From NCBI GenBank assembly GCA_900550025.1, contig URQP01000009.1, positions 1-34,277 on the forward strand: a stretch of DNA of 34,277 nt. The letters are read 5' to 3'. Positions 23,877 through 33,263 of the stretch are shown piece after piece (positions within the stretch are counted from its first letter, which is position 1; the number at the start of each line of letters is the position of its first letter). Made by a program: the position numbers and the translations under genes. This DNA comes from an uncultured Porphyromonadaceae bacterium. GTDB taxonomy: Bacteria > Bacteroidota > Bacteroidia > Bacteroidales > Muribaculaceae. Under the pieces are notes generated by a model that was not told the DNA's origin, searched no databases, and saw only the letters and a program-made list of their open reading frames with translations.

Positions 23877-24462
23877 ATTCAAACTTATAGCAATAACGCC
23901 AGAAATGGCAGTGGAAAATGAAATAGAATCAGTTGTGCATATAATTGACTCTGGATTTGACTATGTGCATATTCGCAAACCGGGTTACAGCCGAAACGAT
24001 CTGACAGCATATCTTAATGCAATACCGGAGAATTATTATCCGCACATTAAGCTTAATGATTGTTTTGATTTAGCTGACAACTTCAATGTGGCAGGAATAC
24101 ATCTTAATCGTCGAAATAGTAATCTTCCAGATGGTTTTAATGGAAAAATAAGTAAATCCTGCCATTCTTTTGAGGAGTTGTCCAATCTTGGCATATATGA
24201 ATATGTGTTCCTAAGTCCAATATATGATAGCATTTGCAAGCAAGGATACGCCTCAAGATTTACTACCGGCGAATTACAAGAAGCGCATGAAACCGGAGTG
24301 ATTAATAATAAAGTAATAGCACTTGGCGGAATGACAGCTTCTCGTATCGGAGAAATAAAAAAATATGGATTCGGTGGCGCTGCCTTTTTAGGGTATCTTT
24401 TTGAATCGACAAGCAGTAAAGAACTGAATAACAAATTAAGAACAATAATAAACTCTATTTGA
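23866..24462 (+). CDS. tenI: TenI-like paralogue of thiamine phosphate synthase (probable thiazole tautomerase)
   Basis: The 198-residue protein has the TIM-barrel outline of ThiE but differs at its motifs. FDYVHIRKPG replaces the QLRxKD of ThiE, and the GATANT motif is replaced by SCHSFEEL, as in TenI, where a histidine in SxHS is part of the thiazole tautomerase site. FLSPIYDSICKQGY and IALGGMTASRIGEIKKYG match the phosphate-binding end of the barrel. TenI aromatises the thiazole product of ThiG. The true ThiE gene lies next door, so a second synthase is not needed, and TenI fits better. One sampled 60-base line is 35% GC, lower than later genes of the operon. A degenerate ThiE is the alternative. 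Confidence 0.75.
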   Translation: MADKFKLIAITPEMAVENEIESVVHIIDSGFDYVHIRKPGYSRNDLTAYLNAIPENYYPHIKLNDCFDLADNFNVAGIHLNRRNSNLPDGFNGKISKSCHSFEELSNLGIYEYVFLSPIYDSICKQGYASRFTTGELQEAHETGVINNKVIALGGMTASRIGEIKKYGFGGAAFLGYLFESTSSKELNNKLRTIINSI

Positions 24463-24465
24463 ATC

Positions 24466-25107
24466 ATGTTGCAATTTATCACACATCCCTCTGAAAATAT
24501 GACTATACTCGAAGAAATCGAGAATGTAGTCGCAGGGGGTTGCAAATGGGTACAACTACGGATGAAAGATGCCGAAAAAGAAGAAATAAAAGAAGTGGCA
24601 CGTAAGGCCAAAGAGATATGTAAGAAAAATGACGTGATACTTGTCATTGACGATTATGTAGATATTGCTAAAGAATTGGAATTAGACGGTGTGCACCTTG
24701 GGAAAAACGATATGCCGGTCGATGAAGCCCGGAAATTGCTCGGTGAAGAATTCATCATCGGGGCAACAGCCAATACGTTCGAGGATATAGAAGCTTTGCG
24801 CCATACAGACATCGATTACATAGGATTGGGACCATTTAGGTTCACATCCACAAAAAAGAATCTCAGTCCTGTAATAGGTATTGATGGATATGCTGAAATT
24901 ATGCGACTAAAAGCCGAGTCAAGCATTAATTTGCCTATTGTGGCTATCGGTGGGATATGCTACGACGACATCAATAATATAATGGATACCGGAATAAGCG
25001 GCATAGCTGTTTCCGGAAGCCTGATTAAAGCTAAAAATATGACAGAAGAAACAAGGAAAATGATTTCCTTATTGGAATCAATAGTAGAGAAACGGTTAAA
25101 CTTTTAA
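24466..25107 (+). CDS. thiE: Thiamine phosphate synthase ThiE
   Basis: ThiE joins HMP-PP with thiazole phosphate to give thiamine phosphate. The 213-residue TIM-barrel protein has the substrate motifs in order: WVQLRMKD (about 24-31), VIDDYVDIAKELELDGVHLGKND (pyrophosphate and Mg-binding Asp residues), GATANTFED, and GLGPFRFTSTKKN, followed by IVAIGGI. The 3-base gap after the tenI-like gene and 6-base gap to thiG show it is inside the operon. Length is standard (about 205-220). The start ATG at 24466 gives a complete first strand (LQFITHP). Confidence 0.95.
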   Translation: MLQFITHPSENMTILEEIENVVAGGCKWVQLRMKDAEKEEIKEVARKAKEICKKNDVILVIDDYVDIAKELELDGVHLGKNDMPVDEARKLLGEEFIIGATANTFEDIEALRHTDIDYIGLGPFRFTSTKKNLSPVIGIDGYAEIMRLKAESSINLPIVAIGGICYDDINNIMDTGISGIAVSGSLIKAKNMTEETRKMISLLESIVEKRLNF

Positions 25108-25113
25108 TGTACA

Positions 25114-25884
25114 ATGGATATTTTAAAAATCGGGAACAGAGAATTCAAATCCCGCCTGTTCGTTGGTACAGGAAAATTCTCTTCAAACGACCTGATGCTC
25201 GAAGCTATCCTCGCTTCGGAATCTGAAATGATAACAGTGGCAATGAAGCGTCTCGACACATCCGATGCCGCCGATGACGATATGTTGCGTCATATCAACC
25301 GCGAGCACGTACAATTTTTGCCAAATACTTCAGGTGTACGTAATGCCAAGGAAGCCGTGCTAGCCGCTCAATTATCGAGAGAGTGTTTCGGAACTGATTT
25401 CATTAAACTGGAGATTCACCCCGACCCTAAATATCTCCTCCCCGACCCGATTGAAACGCTTAAAGCAACGGAAGAACTTGCAAAAGCCGGATTTATCGTT
25501 TTACCATACATACAGGCGGATCCTGTGCTTTGCAAGAGGTTGGAAGATGTTGGAACAGCGGCTGTAATGCCGTTAGGTGCACCTATCGGCACGAATAAAG
25601 GTCTTAAAACCAAAGAAATGCTTGAAATAATAATAAGCCAAAGCAACGTTCCTGTTGTAATTGATGCAGGATTAGGTGCGCCGTCGCATGCGGCCGAAGC
25701 AATGGAAATGGGAGCCGATGCGGTGTTGGTCAATACGGCGATAGCCGTTGCCGACAATCCTGTGGAAATGGCAAAAGCTTTCAATCTTGCTACTAAAGCG
25801 GGACGTATGGCCTACCTTGCCGGATTGGGTGAAAAAAGCGACCACGCAGAAGCGACAAGTCCATTAACAGCATTCCTTCAATAA
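25114..25884 (+). CDS. thiG: Thiazole synthase ThiG
   Basis: ThiG builds the thiazole ring from deoxyxylulose 5-phosphate, dehydroglycine and ThiS thiocarboxylate. The 256-residue product has the family start [12 protein letters not shown], the Schiff-base Lys98 in [11 protein letters not shown], the [17 protein letters not shown] segment, and the phosphate-binding [20 protein letters not shown] and [11 protein letters not shown] motifs. Length matches the family (about 255-260). It works with ThiS upstream and ThiH downstream in the same operon; ThiH supplies dehydroglycine from tyrosine. Confidence 0.97.
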   Translation: MDILKIGNREFKSRLFVGTGKFSSNDLMLEAILASESEMITVAMKRLDTSDAADDDMLRHINREHVQFLPNTSGVRNAKEAVLAAQLSRECFGTDFIKLEIHPDPKYLLPDPIETLKATEELAKAGFIVLPYIQADPVLCKRLEDVGTAAVMPLGAPIGTNKGLKTKEMLEIIISQSNVPVVIDAGLGAPSHAAEAMEMGADAVLVNTAIAVADNPVEMAKAFNLATKAGRMAYLAGLGEKSDHAEATSPLTAFLQ

Positions 25885-27600
<1,716 letters not shown>

Positions 27601-27607
27601 GCAGAAC

Positions 27608-28717
27608 ATGTTTTCAGAAGAATTAGAAAAATATGATTGGGACGAAATTACCGCACGCATATCCGCTAAAACGGATATCGACGTGCGGCATGCCCTTGAA
27701 AAAGACAATCTTACACCTGACGATTTTATGGCATTGATTTCTCCGGCTGCAGTCCCCTATCTTGAACAGATGGCGCGGTTGTCGATGAAATATACACAGG
27801 AACGTTTCGGCAAAACCATAAGTATGTATATTCCTTTGTATTTGAGCAATGCCTGCACAAATTTTTGCGTGTACTGCGGATTTAACCATAACAACGATAT
27901 AAAGCGCACTACCCTCACACCTGAGCAAATCGAAGCGGAGTGCAAGGCAATACGCAAACTCGGTCCGTTCGAGAACTTACTCATCGTGACCGGCGAACAT
28001 CCAGCCATAGCCGGTGTCGATTATCTTGAAAACGCATTAAAAATTGCGCGCCCATATTTCAACAATCTGTCGATTGAAGTGATGCCGTTAAACTCCGAAG
28101 ACTACTACCGTCTCACCAAATCAGGGCTCAACGGCGTGGTATGTTTCCAAGAAACCTACCACAAGGCGCGTTATAACGTCTATCACCCAAAGGGTATGAA
28201 ATCAATATTCGAATGGCGGCTGAACGGCTTTGACCGTATGGGGCAGGCAGGTGTCCACAAAATCGGTATGGGCGTGCTTATCGGTCTTGAGGACTGGCGG
28301 ACAGATGTGACCATGATGGCAATCCATTTGCGTTATCTTCAGAAGCATTATTGGAAAACCCGCTATTCCGTGAATTTCCCGCGTATGCGTCCTTCGGAAA
28401 GCGGATACCAACCGAATGTAACGATGACCGACAAGGAGCTTGCCCAACTCACTTTTGCTTTCCGCATATTTGACCACGATGTAGACATATCCTATTCTAC
28501 GCGCGAAAATCCAGTGTTCCGCGCCAATATGATGAAACTCGGCGTGACATCGATGAGCGCAGGCAGCAAGACGGAGCCCGGCGGCTACACAAGTACTCCC
28601 GACGCTTTGGAGCAATTCCACGTAAGCGACGAGCGTACTCCGGCCGATGTGACTGAGGAAATCAAGCATCTGGGCTATGAAGTAGTATGGAAGGACTGGG
28701 ACAAGATTTTTGACTAA
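27608..28717 (+). CDS. thiH: 2-iminoacetate synthase ThiH
   Basis: ThiH is a radical SAM lyase that splits tyrosine into p-cresol and dehydroglycine for ThiG. The 369-residue product has the CxxxCxxC cluster motif (CTNFCVYCGF, about residues 79-88), the EHPAIAGVDYLENAL region, and HKIGMGVLIGLEDWRTD, all typical of ThiH rather than of ThiO oxidases. Presence of ThiH fits an anaerobic or microaerobic host, since the oxygen-using ThiO is absent. It is the last gene of the operon and ends at a strong hairpin. It shows the highest GC of the operon (one sampled 60-base line is 53%). Confidence 0.97.
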   Translation: MFSEELEKYDWDEITARISAKTDIDVRHALEKDNLTPDDFMALISPAAVPYLEQMARLSMKYTQERFGKTISMYIPLYLSNACTNFCVYCGFNHNNDIKRTTLTPEQIEAECKAIRKLGPFENLLIVTGEHPAIAGVDYLENALKIARPYFNNLSIEVMPLNSEDYYRLTKSGLNGVVCFQETYHKARYNVYHPKGMKSIFEWRLNGFDRMGQAGVHKIGMGVLIGLEDWRTDVTMMAIHLRYLQKHYWKTRYSVNFPRMRPSESGYQPNVTMTDKELAQLTFAFRIFDHDVDISYSTRENPVFRANMMKLGVTSMSAGSKTEPGGYTSTPDALEQFHVSDERTPADVTEEIKHLGYEVVWKDWDKIFD

Positions 28718-28738
28718 ATTAATGTCGAGGCACAAGCT

Positions 28739-28775
28739 CAGCAAAGGTGATATTGAATTGATATCGCCTTTGCTG
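28739..28775 (+). terminator. Terminator hairpin of the thiamine operon
   Basis: A 15-pair stem (28739-28753 with 28761-28775; outer part CAGCAAAGG / CCTTTGCTG, one G-U pair) has a 7-base loop. It starts 21 bases after the thiH stop. Only three T follow, so it may act partly as an mRNA-end stabiliser. Confidence 0.75.
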
Positions 28776-28795
28776 TTTAGCGCAAAGATATGAAA

Positions 28796-28831
28796 AATAA
28801 AAAGAAAAGCCGTCGAAAGCTTTCCGACGGC
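28796..28831 (-). terminator. Terminator of tRNA-fMet
   Basis: On the minus strand GCCGTCGG-AAAG pairs with CTTT-CGACGGC and is followed by TTTTCTTTTTATTTTTC. The stem starts 8 bases past the 3' end of the tRNA. It faces the thi operon terminator, so the two converging transcripts are well separated. Confidence 0.85.
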
Positions 28832-28838
28832 TGCTTTG

Positions 28839-28910
<72 letters not shown>

Positions 28911-28925
28911 ATGTGATTTCGACTG

Positions 28926-28957
28926 CAAAGGTACAACATATTCGCTCTAAATGCAAC
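28926..28957 (-). promoter_or_regulatory. Promoter of tRNA-fMet
   Basis: On the minus strand GTTG (28954-28957), a 20-base spacer and TACCTTTG (28926-28933), the same -7 octamer as the tRNA-Cys promoter. The tRNA starts 15 bases after the -7 box. Confidence 0.7.
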
Positions 28958-29097
28958 ACTTTTTGAAAAATATTTTTCAAGCCACTTAATAAACCACTGT
29001 AAATAAACTATTTATAGAGAAAAGATTTTTGTAGGAAATTTTTCTCCGACAAATAGAACATCAAAATATCACGCCGATAGTTGGTCAAATTAAATAA

Positions 29098-29133
29098 TGT
29101 GCGTAAATTCGCACACAAAATACGTTTTTGTGC
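29098..29133 (+). promoter_or_regulatory. tetR promoter with overlapping palindromes, candidate TetR operator
   Basis: A weak promoter (TGTG at 29098-29101, 19 bases, TACGTTTT at 29121-29128) is covered by two palindromes. GTGCG/CGCAC spans 29099-29114 (12 of 16 bases symmetrical) in the spacer. GCACA/TGTGC arms with A-rich and T-rich inner halves span 29111-29133 across the -7 box. They share the central GCAC. This is the usual place for a TetR-family autorepressor to bind. Confidence 0.5.
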
Positions 29134-29159
29134 AAATAATACGAGACCAACAAACGACT

Positions 29160-29738
29160 ATGTTGAAAACAAGAGAAAAATTAATCGACATTGCGCGACA
29201 GCTTTTCGCCCACAAGGGCATAGAAAACACGACAATGAACGACATAGCGTTAGCGGCAGAAAAAGGGAGGCGCACGATTTATACCTATTTTAAAAATAAG
29301 CGCGACATCTATAATGCCGTCATCGAAAGTGAAAGCGAAATCGTATTGGACAAATTGAAAGAAATCGCCAATCTTCCCATCCCACCCGACCAAAAGCTAA
29401 TGGAATTCATTTTCCAAAGATTCGACGCGATGAAAAACTTGGTTTCGCGCAACGGTTCTTTGAGAGCGGGATTTTTCAGGGATGCGAGGAAAGTGGAACG
29501 CGCAAGGAAAATAAGCCGTCCCAAAGAAATCCATATATTGGAGAATATTTTGCAGGAAGGTGTTGACAATGGTATGTTTAAGATAAAGCACGTTGACAAG
29601 ACAGCAATGGTGATGCTGCTCTCCTTACAAGGATTGGACGTGCCTTACATCCGCGACAACTTTGCTGAATTCGGAATAGAGAAGAACAAACTGAGAGAAT
29701 ATTTATACGATTTTATATTATACGGAATAAAACAGTAA
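29160..29738 (+). CDS. TetR/AcrR family transcriptional regulator
   Basis: The 192-residue protein begins with the TetR DNA-binding domain: LIDIARQLFAHKGIENTTMNDIA, then the recognition helix AAEKGRRTIYTYFKNKRDIY (about residues 32-51). The remaining 140 residues are helical and form the ligand and dimer domain, with no clear hint of the ligand. The frame is open from an ATG at 29097, but that start would lie in the promoter and operator; ATG 29160 gives the normal N terminus. It sits 6 bases ahead of a KAS III gene and fabG, so it probably controls this small fatty-acid unit and may sense an acyl compound. That link is inferred from position. Confidence 0.92.
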   Translation: MLKTREKLIDIARQLFAHKGIENTTMNDIALAAEKGRRTIYTYFKNKRDIYNAVIESESEIVLDKLKEIANLPIPPDQKLMEFIFQRFDAMKNLVSRNGSLRAGFFRDARKVERARKISRPKEIHILENILQEGVDNGMFKIKHVDKTAMVMLLSLQGLDVPYIRDNFAEFGIEKNKLREYLYDFILYGIKQ

Positions 29739-29744
29739 ACATTT

Positions 29745-30688
29745 ATGTACATAAATTCGACAGGATATTATATCCCGGCAGAAAGAGTTCCTAACGAACA
29801 TTTCTTAAACCTTAACGGCCTTACAAGCGAATGGATTTTGCAACGCACCGGAATACGCACTCGGTCGAAAGCCGGTGAGGGAGAAGGTCATAACTCAATG
29901 GGGCTTGCAGCAATCCGCGACGCTATAAAAACATTGCCCTACGATATCACAGATGTCGACCTGATAGTTTCAGCGGCATATTCACCATACGACACCGTGG
30001 CAACGCTCGCCCACATAGCACAGCGCGAATTCGGTATGGAAAAGGCAAAAGCCGTATATGCGTCGTCGGCTTGCTCGTCATTTGTCAACGGCCTTGAAAT
30101 CATTGAAGGCTATTTCGCAATGAATAAGGCAACAAAAGCCCTTATTGTATGCTCGGAACACAATACGTATTATGCCAATGAGACGGATAAGGTGTGCGGA
30201 CATCTCTGGGGCGATGCCGCAGTGGCTTTTTTGTGTCGAAAGAAAAAATATCCGACAACGACATGGCAATAAAATCAATCTATACGCACGGTCTCGGACA
30301 TATAGGTAAAGGTCCGGAAGGCGTACGTCTTCGTCCGCATGAGGATGGCATAGCCATGCCCGACGGAAGGGATGTGTTCATCCATGCCTGCAAGAACCTG
30401 ATACACGGATTGGAGGTGGTAACAAAAGAAAACGGTATGGAAGTTACCGACCTCGATTACATAATCTGCCATCAGGCAAATATGCGCATCGTGGCTAACG
30501 TTGCCCATAACCTGCAAATGGACAATTCTAAATTTTTAAATAACATTGAAGAATTGGGCAATACTGGCTCCGCAAGCTCGGCACTGGTGTTCGCGCAAAA
30601 CATTGACAAATTCAAAAAAGGACAGAAAATAGGACTTTCCGTATTCGGAGGAGGCTACTCCGTTGGAGCATTCCTTGTTGAAATCTAA
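29745..30688 (+). pseudogene. 3-oxoacyl-ACP synthase III (FabH/KAS III), split by a -1 frameshift
   Basis: KAS III condenses acyl-CoA with malonyl-ACP to start fatty-acid chains. The first frame (29745-30272) encodes about 163 family-like residues with catalytic Cys110 (YASSACSS), then drifts into unrelated residues and stops. The -1 frame resumes at once with VSKEKISDND and runs to 30688 with catalytic His (ICHQANMRI) and Asn (EELGNTGSAS). Joined at the T-run 30227-30232, the product is about 314 residues, normal for KAS III. One base missing from a seven-T run explains it. The run is also a -1 slippery heptamer, T TTT TTG, so recoding is possible. Both halves look otherwise intact, which argues against long decay. 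It lies between tetR and fabG. A sequencing error is the plainest explanation. Confidence 0.85.
30227..30233 (+). other. Slippery heptamer T TTT TTG at the KAS III frame break
   Basis: In the first frame the codons are GCT TTT TTG TGT; sliding back one base gives TTT TTT then GTG TCG, which restores the family sequence. The heptamer fits the X XXY YYZ rule for -1 frameshifting. Only a weak hairpin (TGTCG 30234-30238 with CGACA 30253-30257) follows, directly next to the run and without the usual spacer. Confidence 0.5.
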
Positions 30689-30707
30689 ACTTTAAATTAT
30701 ATAAGTT

Positions 30708-31454
30708 ATGAAACTGTTAGAAGGCAAAGTAGCACTTATCACAGGTGCTGCCCGCGGAATTGGAAAAGCTATCGCCCTCAAATATGCGTCGGAGGGTTGT
30801 AATGTAGCGTTTACCGACCTTGTAATTGACGAGAACGGTAAAAAAACCGAAGAAGAAATAGCGGCTTTCGGCGTAAAAGCCAAAGGTTATGCTTCGAATG
30901 CCGCCGATTTCGAGGCAACTCACAATGTAGTTGCTGAAGTGGTTAAAGATTTCGGACGTATAGATATCCTTGTAAACAATGCCGGAATCACGAAAGACGG
31001 CTTGATGATGAGAATGACCGAAGGACAATGGGATGCCGTTATCGGCGTGAACCTTAAATCGGCTTTCAACTTCGTACACGCCGTAACTCCGGTAATGATG
31101 CGTCAACGTTCCGGAAGCATCATCAATATGGCATCGGTCGTAGGCGTGCATGGAAATGCCGGACAATGCAACTACTCCGCTTCCAAGGCGGGTATGATTG
31201 GCCTCGCCAAATCCATCGCCCAAGAGCTCGGTTCACGCGGAATCCGTGCGAATGCCATTGCTCCGGGATTTATAATCACCGATATGACTGCCGGACTTTC
31301 TGAGGAAATAAAAGCGGAATGGAGCAAGAAGATTCCGTTGCGCCGTGGCGGAACACCGGAAGATGTTGCAAACATTGCCACATTCCTTGCATCCGATATG
31401 TCGTCGTATGTATCAGGACAGGTTATCCAAGTCGACGGCGGCATGAATATGTAA
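30708..31454 (+). CDS. fabG: 3-oxoacyl-ACP reductase FabG (SDR family)
   Basis: FabG reduces 3-oxoacyl-ACP with NADPH, the step after condensation in fatty-acid synthesis. The 248-residue short-chain dehydrogenase has the cofactor motif TGAARGIG (12-19), NNAG (90-93), and the catalytic Ser143, Tyr156 and Lys160 (YSASK), plus Asn115 in VNLKSAF. The IAPGFIITDMT and C-terminal YVSGQVIQVDGGM segments are those of FabG. It starts 19 bases after the KAS III gene and is followed by a terminator, so tetR, KAS III and fabG form one unit. A second, specialised FabG for an unusual acyl chain is possible; sequence alone does not decide. Confidence 0.92.
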   Translation: MKLLEGKVALITGAARGIGKAIALKYASEGCNVAFTDLVIDENGKKTEEEIAAFGVKAKGYASNAADFEATHNVVAEVVKDFGRIDILVNNAGITKDGLMMRMTEGQWDAVIGVNLKSAFNFVHAVTPVMMRQRSGSIINMASVVGVHGNAGQCNYSASKAGMIGLAKSIAQELGSRGIRANAIAPGFIITDMTAGLSEEIKAEWSKKIPLRRGGTPEDVANIATFLASDMSSYVSGQVIQVDGGMNM

Positions 31455-31476
31455 TCATTTGACATTTTGCCAAAAA

Positions 31477-31522
31477 ACAAACGGAGGACGGTATGGAAAA
31501 ACATTCCGCCCTTCGTTTTTGT
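31477..31522 (+). terminator. Terminator after fabG
   Basis: AAACGGAGG (31479-31487) pairs with CCTTCGTTT (31510-31518) with one G-U pair; CGG/CCG adds three inner pairs after a mismatch. TTTTTG then TATTT follow. It ends the tetR-KAS III-fabG transcript. Confidence 0.8.
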
Positions 31523-31595
31523 ATTTAATAATATCTGTTAGATAATTTTTTCACACATAAGCATCAAATTGAATCATGATTTTACAAAAAACATC

Positions 31596-31603
31596 TACCT
31601 TTG
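31596..31603 (+). promoter_or_regulatory. -7 promoter box of the nrnA-DUF4827-glmM unit
   Basis: TACCTTTG matches the -7 consensus and equals the octamer of both tRNA promoters. A good TTTG is not found at 19-20 bases upstream. The ATG follows at 31628. Confidence 0.5.
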
Positions 31604-31627
31604 CAAGATGTATAGAACTATTGAAGA

Positions 31628-32683
31628 ATGCTTGAACGAATAATCGACAATACAAAGCTGCTTCAGCTTGACAAACTTTTCAAAGAAAGCAATAATATTG
31701 TAATAACCTGCCACATGTCGCCCGACGGCGATGCGGTAGGCGGAGCGACCGGGCTATGTCTCCTGCTCCGGAAACTGGGAAAGATTGCAAATGTGATAAC
31801 TCCCGACCAAGCGCCCTACGACCTTGCCTTCATTCCCGATTATAAGGACATGACGGCTTATTCACGCCATCCGGTAAAAGCACGGCGGCTAATCAGCGAG
31901 GCAGACCTGATAGTTTGTCTTGACTACAATGGGCTGAGCCGTGTCGCACAGATGGAAGCCCCATTGAGAAACGCAAGGTGCAGAAAAGTGATGATCGACC
32001 ATCATTTGCATCCCGACGAGTTTTGCGACGTGACTATTTCATACCCGGTAATGACATCAACTTGCGAACTCTTATACCGCATACTCGACCAGCTTGGCTA
32101 CACCCACCTTATCGACACCACAATAGCGGAATGCATCTACACCGGAATGATGACCGACACCGGAAATTTCTCATATAATTCCAACCATGCAGAACTCTAT
32201 ATAATCGTGGCGGAATTAGTGAAAAAAGGTGTTGACAAGGATAGAATATACAAGCTCGCAATCAATACGAGCAGCGAAAACCGTATGCGCCTCACGGGGT
32301 ATGCGCTTGCCGAAAAAATGATAATCTATCCGGAACACAAAGCATCGCTCATTGTCCTGACACAAGACGACCTCACACGTTTCAACTATCAGAGCGGCGA
32401 TACGGAGACACTTGCCAACAGACCGTTGGCCATACCGGAAGTAGTGTGGTCTACATTTTTCCGGCAGGAGAAAGGATATGTAAAAGTGTCTATGCGTTCG
32501 GAAGGAAGTTTTGCCGTCAATATCCTGTGCACACGGTATTTCAACGGCGGTGGGCATGCCAACGCCTCTGGTGGGGAGTTTCACGGCTCTATGGACGAAG
32601 CGGTAAAAACATATCATAAAATGCTCGATGATTTATCGAAAGTTGACAATAATCCAATAAATTTACAATCTAATGAAAATTAA
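31628..32683 (+). CDS. DHH-family phosphoesterase, NrnA-like (oligoribonuclease / pAp phosphatase)
   Basis: The 351-residue protein has a DHH domain with HMSPDGDAVGGATGL (29-43), the Asp of VCLDYNG, and MIDHHLHPDEF, which hold two Mn ions, and a C-terminal DHHA1 domain with GGGHANASGGEF. NrnA-type enzymes degrade 2-5 base RNA and 3'-phosphoadenosine 5'-phosphate; some relatives cleave cyclic di-AMP. Sequence alone cannot pick one, but the absence of PAS or GGDEF domains argues for NrnA rather than GdpP. It has its own -7 box and overlaps the lipoprotein gene by 11 bases. Confidence 0.9.
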   Translation: MLERIIDNTKLLQLDKLFKESNNIVITCHMSPDGDAVGGATGLCLLLRKLGKIANVITPDQAPYDLAFIPDYKDMTAYSRHPVKARRLISEADLIVCLDYNGLSRVAQMEAPLRNARCRKVMIDHHLHPDEFCDVTISYPVMTSTCELLYRILDQLGYTHLIDTTIAECIYTGMMTDTGNFSYNSNHAELYIIVAELVKKGVDKDRIYKLAINTSSENRMRLTGYALAEKMIIYPEHKASLIVLTQDDLTRFNYQSGDTETLANRPLAIPEVVWSTFFRQEKGYVKVSMRSEGSFAVNILCTRYFNGGGHANASGGEFHGSMDEAVKTYHKMLDDLSKVDNNPINLQSNEN

Positions 32684-33236
32684 GAACATATTATTATTGG
32701 CTCTACCGGCTGTAATGCTTGCGGCATGCAAGGATTCTAAGAGCTATAACGAGCTGCTTGACGAAGAGGACAAAGCCGTTAATTCTTTTTTGGCCAATCA
32801 AAAAGTTGAACTGGCCGTTCCTGCCGACACTGTTTTTGAAACCGGTGAAAATGCGCCATATTACCGTCTCGACGAAGAAGGTAATGTTTATATGCAGGTA
32901 ATCAATACCGGCGACCGCAAGAACAACAAGGCGGAAACCGGTGAAAACATATATTTCCGATATTCGAGAATCGACTTGAAAGAATATGAGACCGGTGCTG
33001 ACGGCACATTAAGCGGAAACCAAAACAGGCCTACCACCTCAAGCAGTTTCTATTTCAACGATTACACCTACTCCACATCCTACAACTGGGGGACAGGCCT
33101 GCAAATGCCGCTCTATTATTTAGGAGTGGATTGCGAGGTCAATCTGCTGATAAAAAGCCAGTATGGGGTGACGGATGAAATATCGATGGTAATGCCTTTC
33201 GTCTATCATGTGAAATACTACAGATCTAAAATATAG
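32673..33236 (+). CDS. DUF4827 family lipoprotein
   Basis: The 187-residue product starts with a lipoprotein signal ending LAAC, so Cys19 would be lipidated and the protein anchored in a membrane facing the periplasm or outside. The body matches the Bacteroidota family DUF4827 as I remember it: YNELLDEEDKAVNSFLANQ, YYRLDEEGNVYMQVI, and a C-terminal GVDCEVNLLIKSQYG and MPFVYHVKYYR. The last part resembles the FKBP-type peptidyl-prolyl isomerase strand order, but no catalytic proof is visible. The gene overlaps nrnA by 11 bases and is 27 bases ahead of glmM, an order I recall from Bacteroides. The function is unknown. Confidence 0.85.
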   Translation: MKIKNILLLALPAVMLAACKDSKSYNELLDEEDKAVNSFLANQKVELAVPADTVFETGENAPYYRLDEEGNVYMQVINTGDRKNNKAETGENIYFRYSRIDLKEYETGADGTLSGNQNRPTTSSSFYFNDYTYSTSYNWGTGLQMPLYYLGVDCEVNLLIKSQYGVTDEISMVMPFVYHVKYYRSKI

Positions 33237-33263
33237 CCATAGCAAATTCAAACCTAATATATC

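Noticed and set aside
28202..28744. A 180-codon minus-strand frame across thiH
   Set aside because: It is antisense to thiH and has no family features; it arises from GC-rich codon usage in thiH.
29097..29159. ATG at 29097 as the start of the TetR gene
   Set aside because: It would add 21 residues outside the TetR fold and would lie within the promoter and palindromes, upstream of the likely transcription start.
30194..30688. The second KAS III frame as an independent gene
   Set aside because: Its first residues do not match the family until the slippery run, and it lacks the catalytic Cys; it is the 3' half of the upstream gene.
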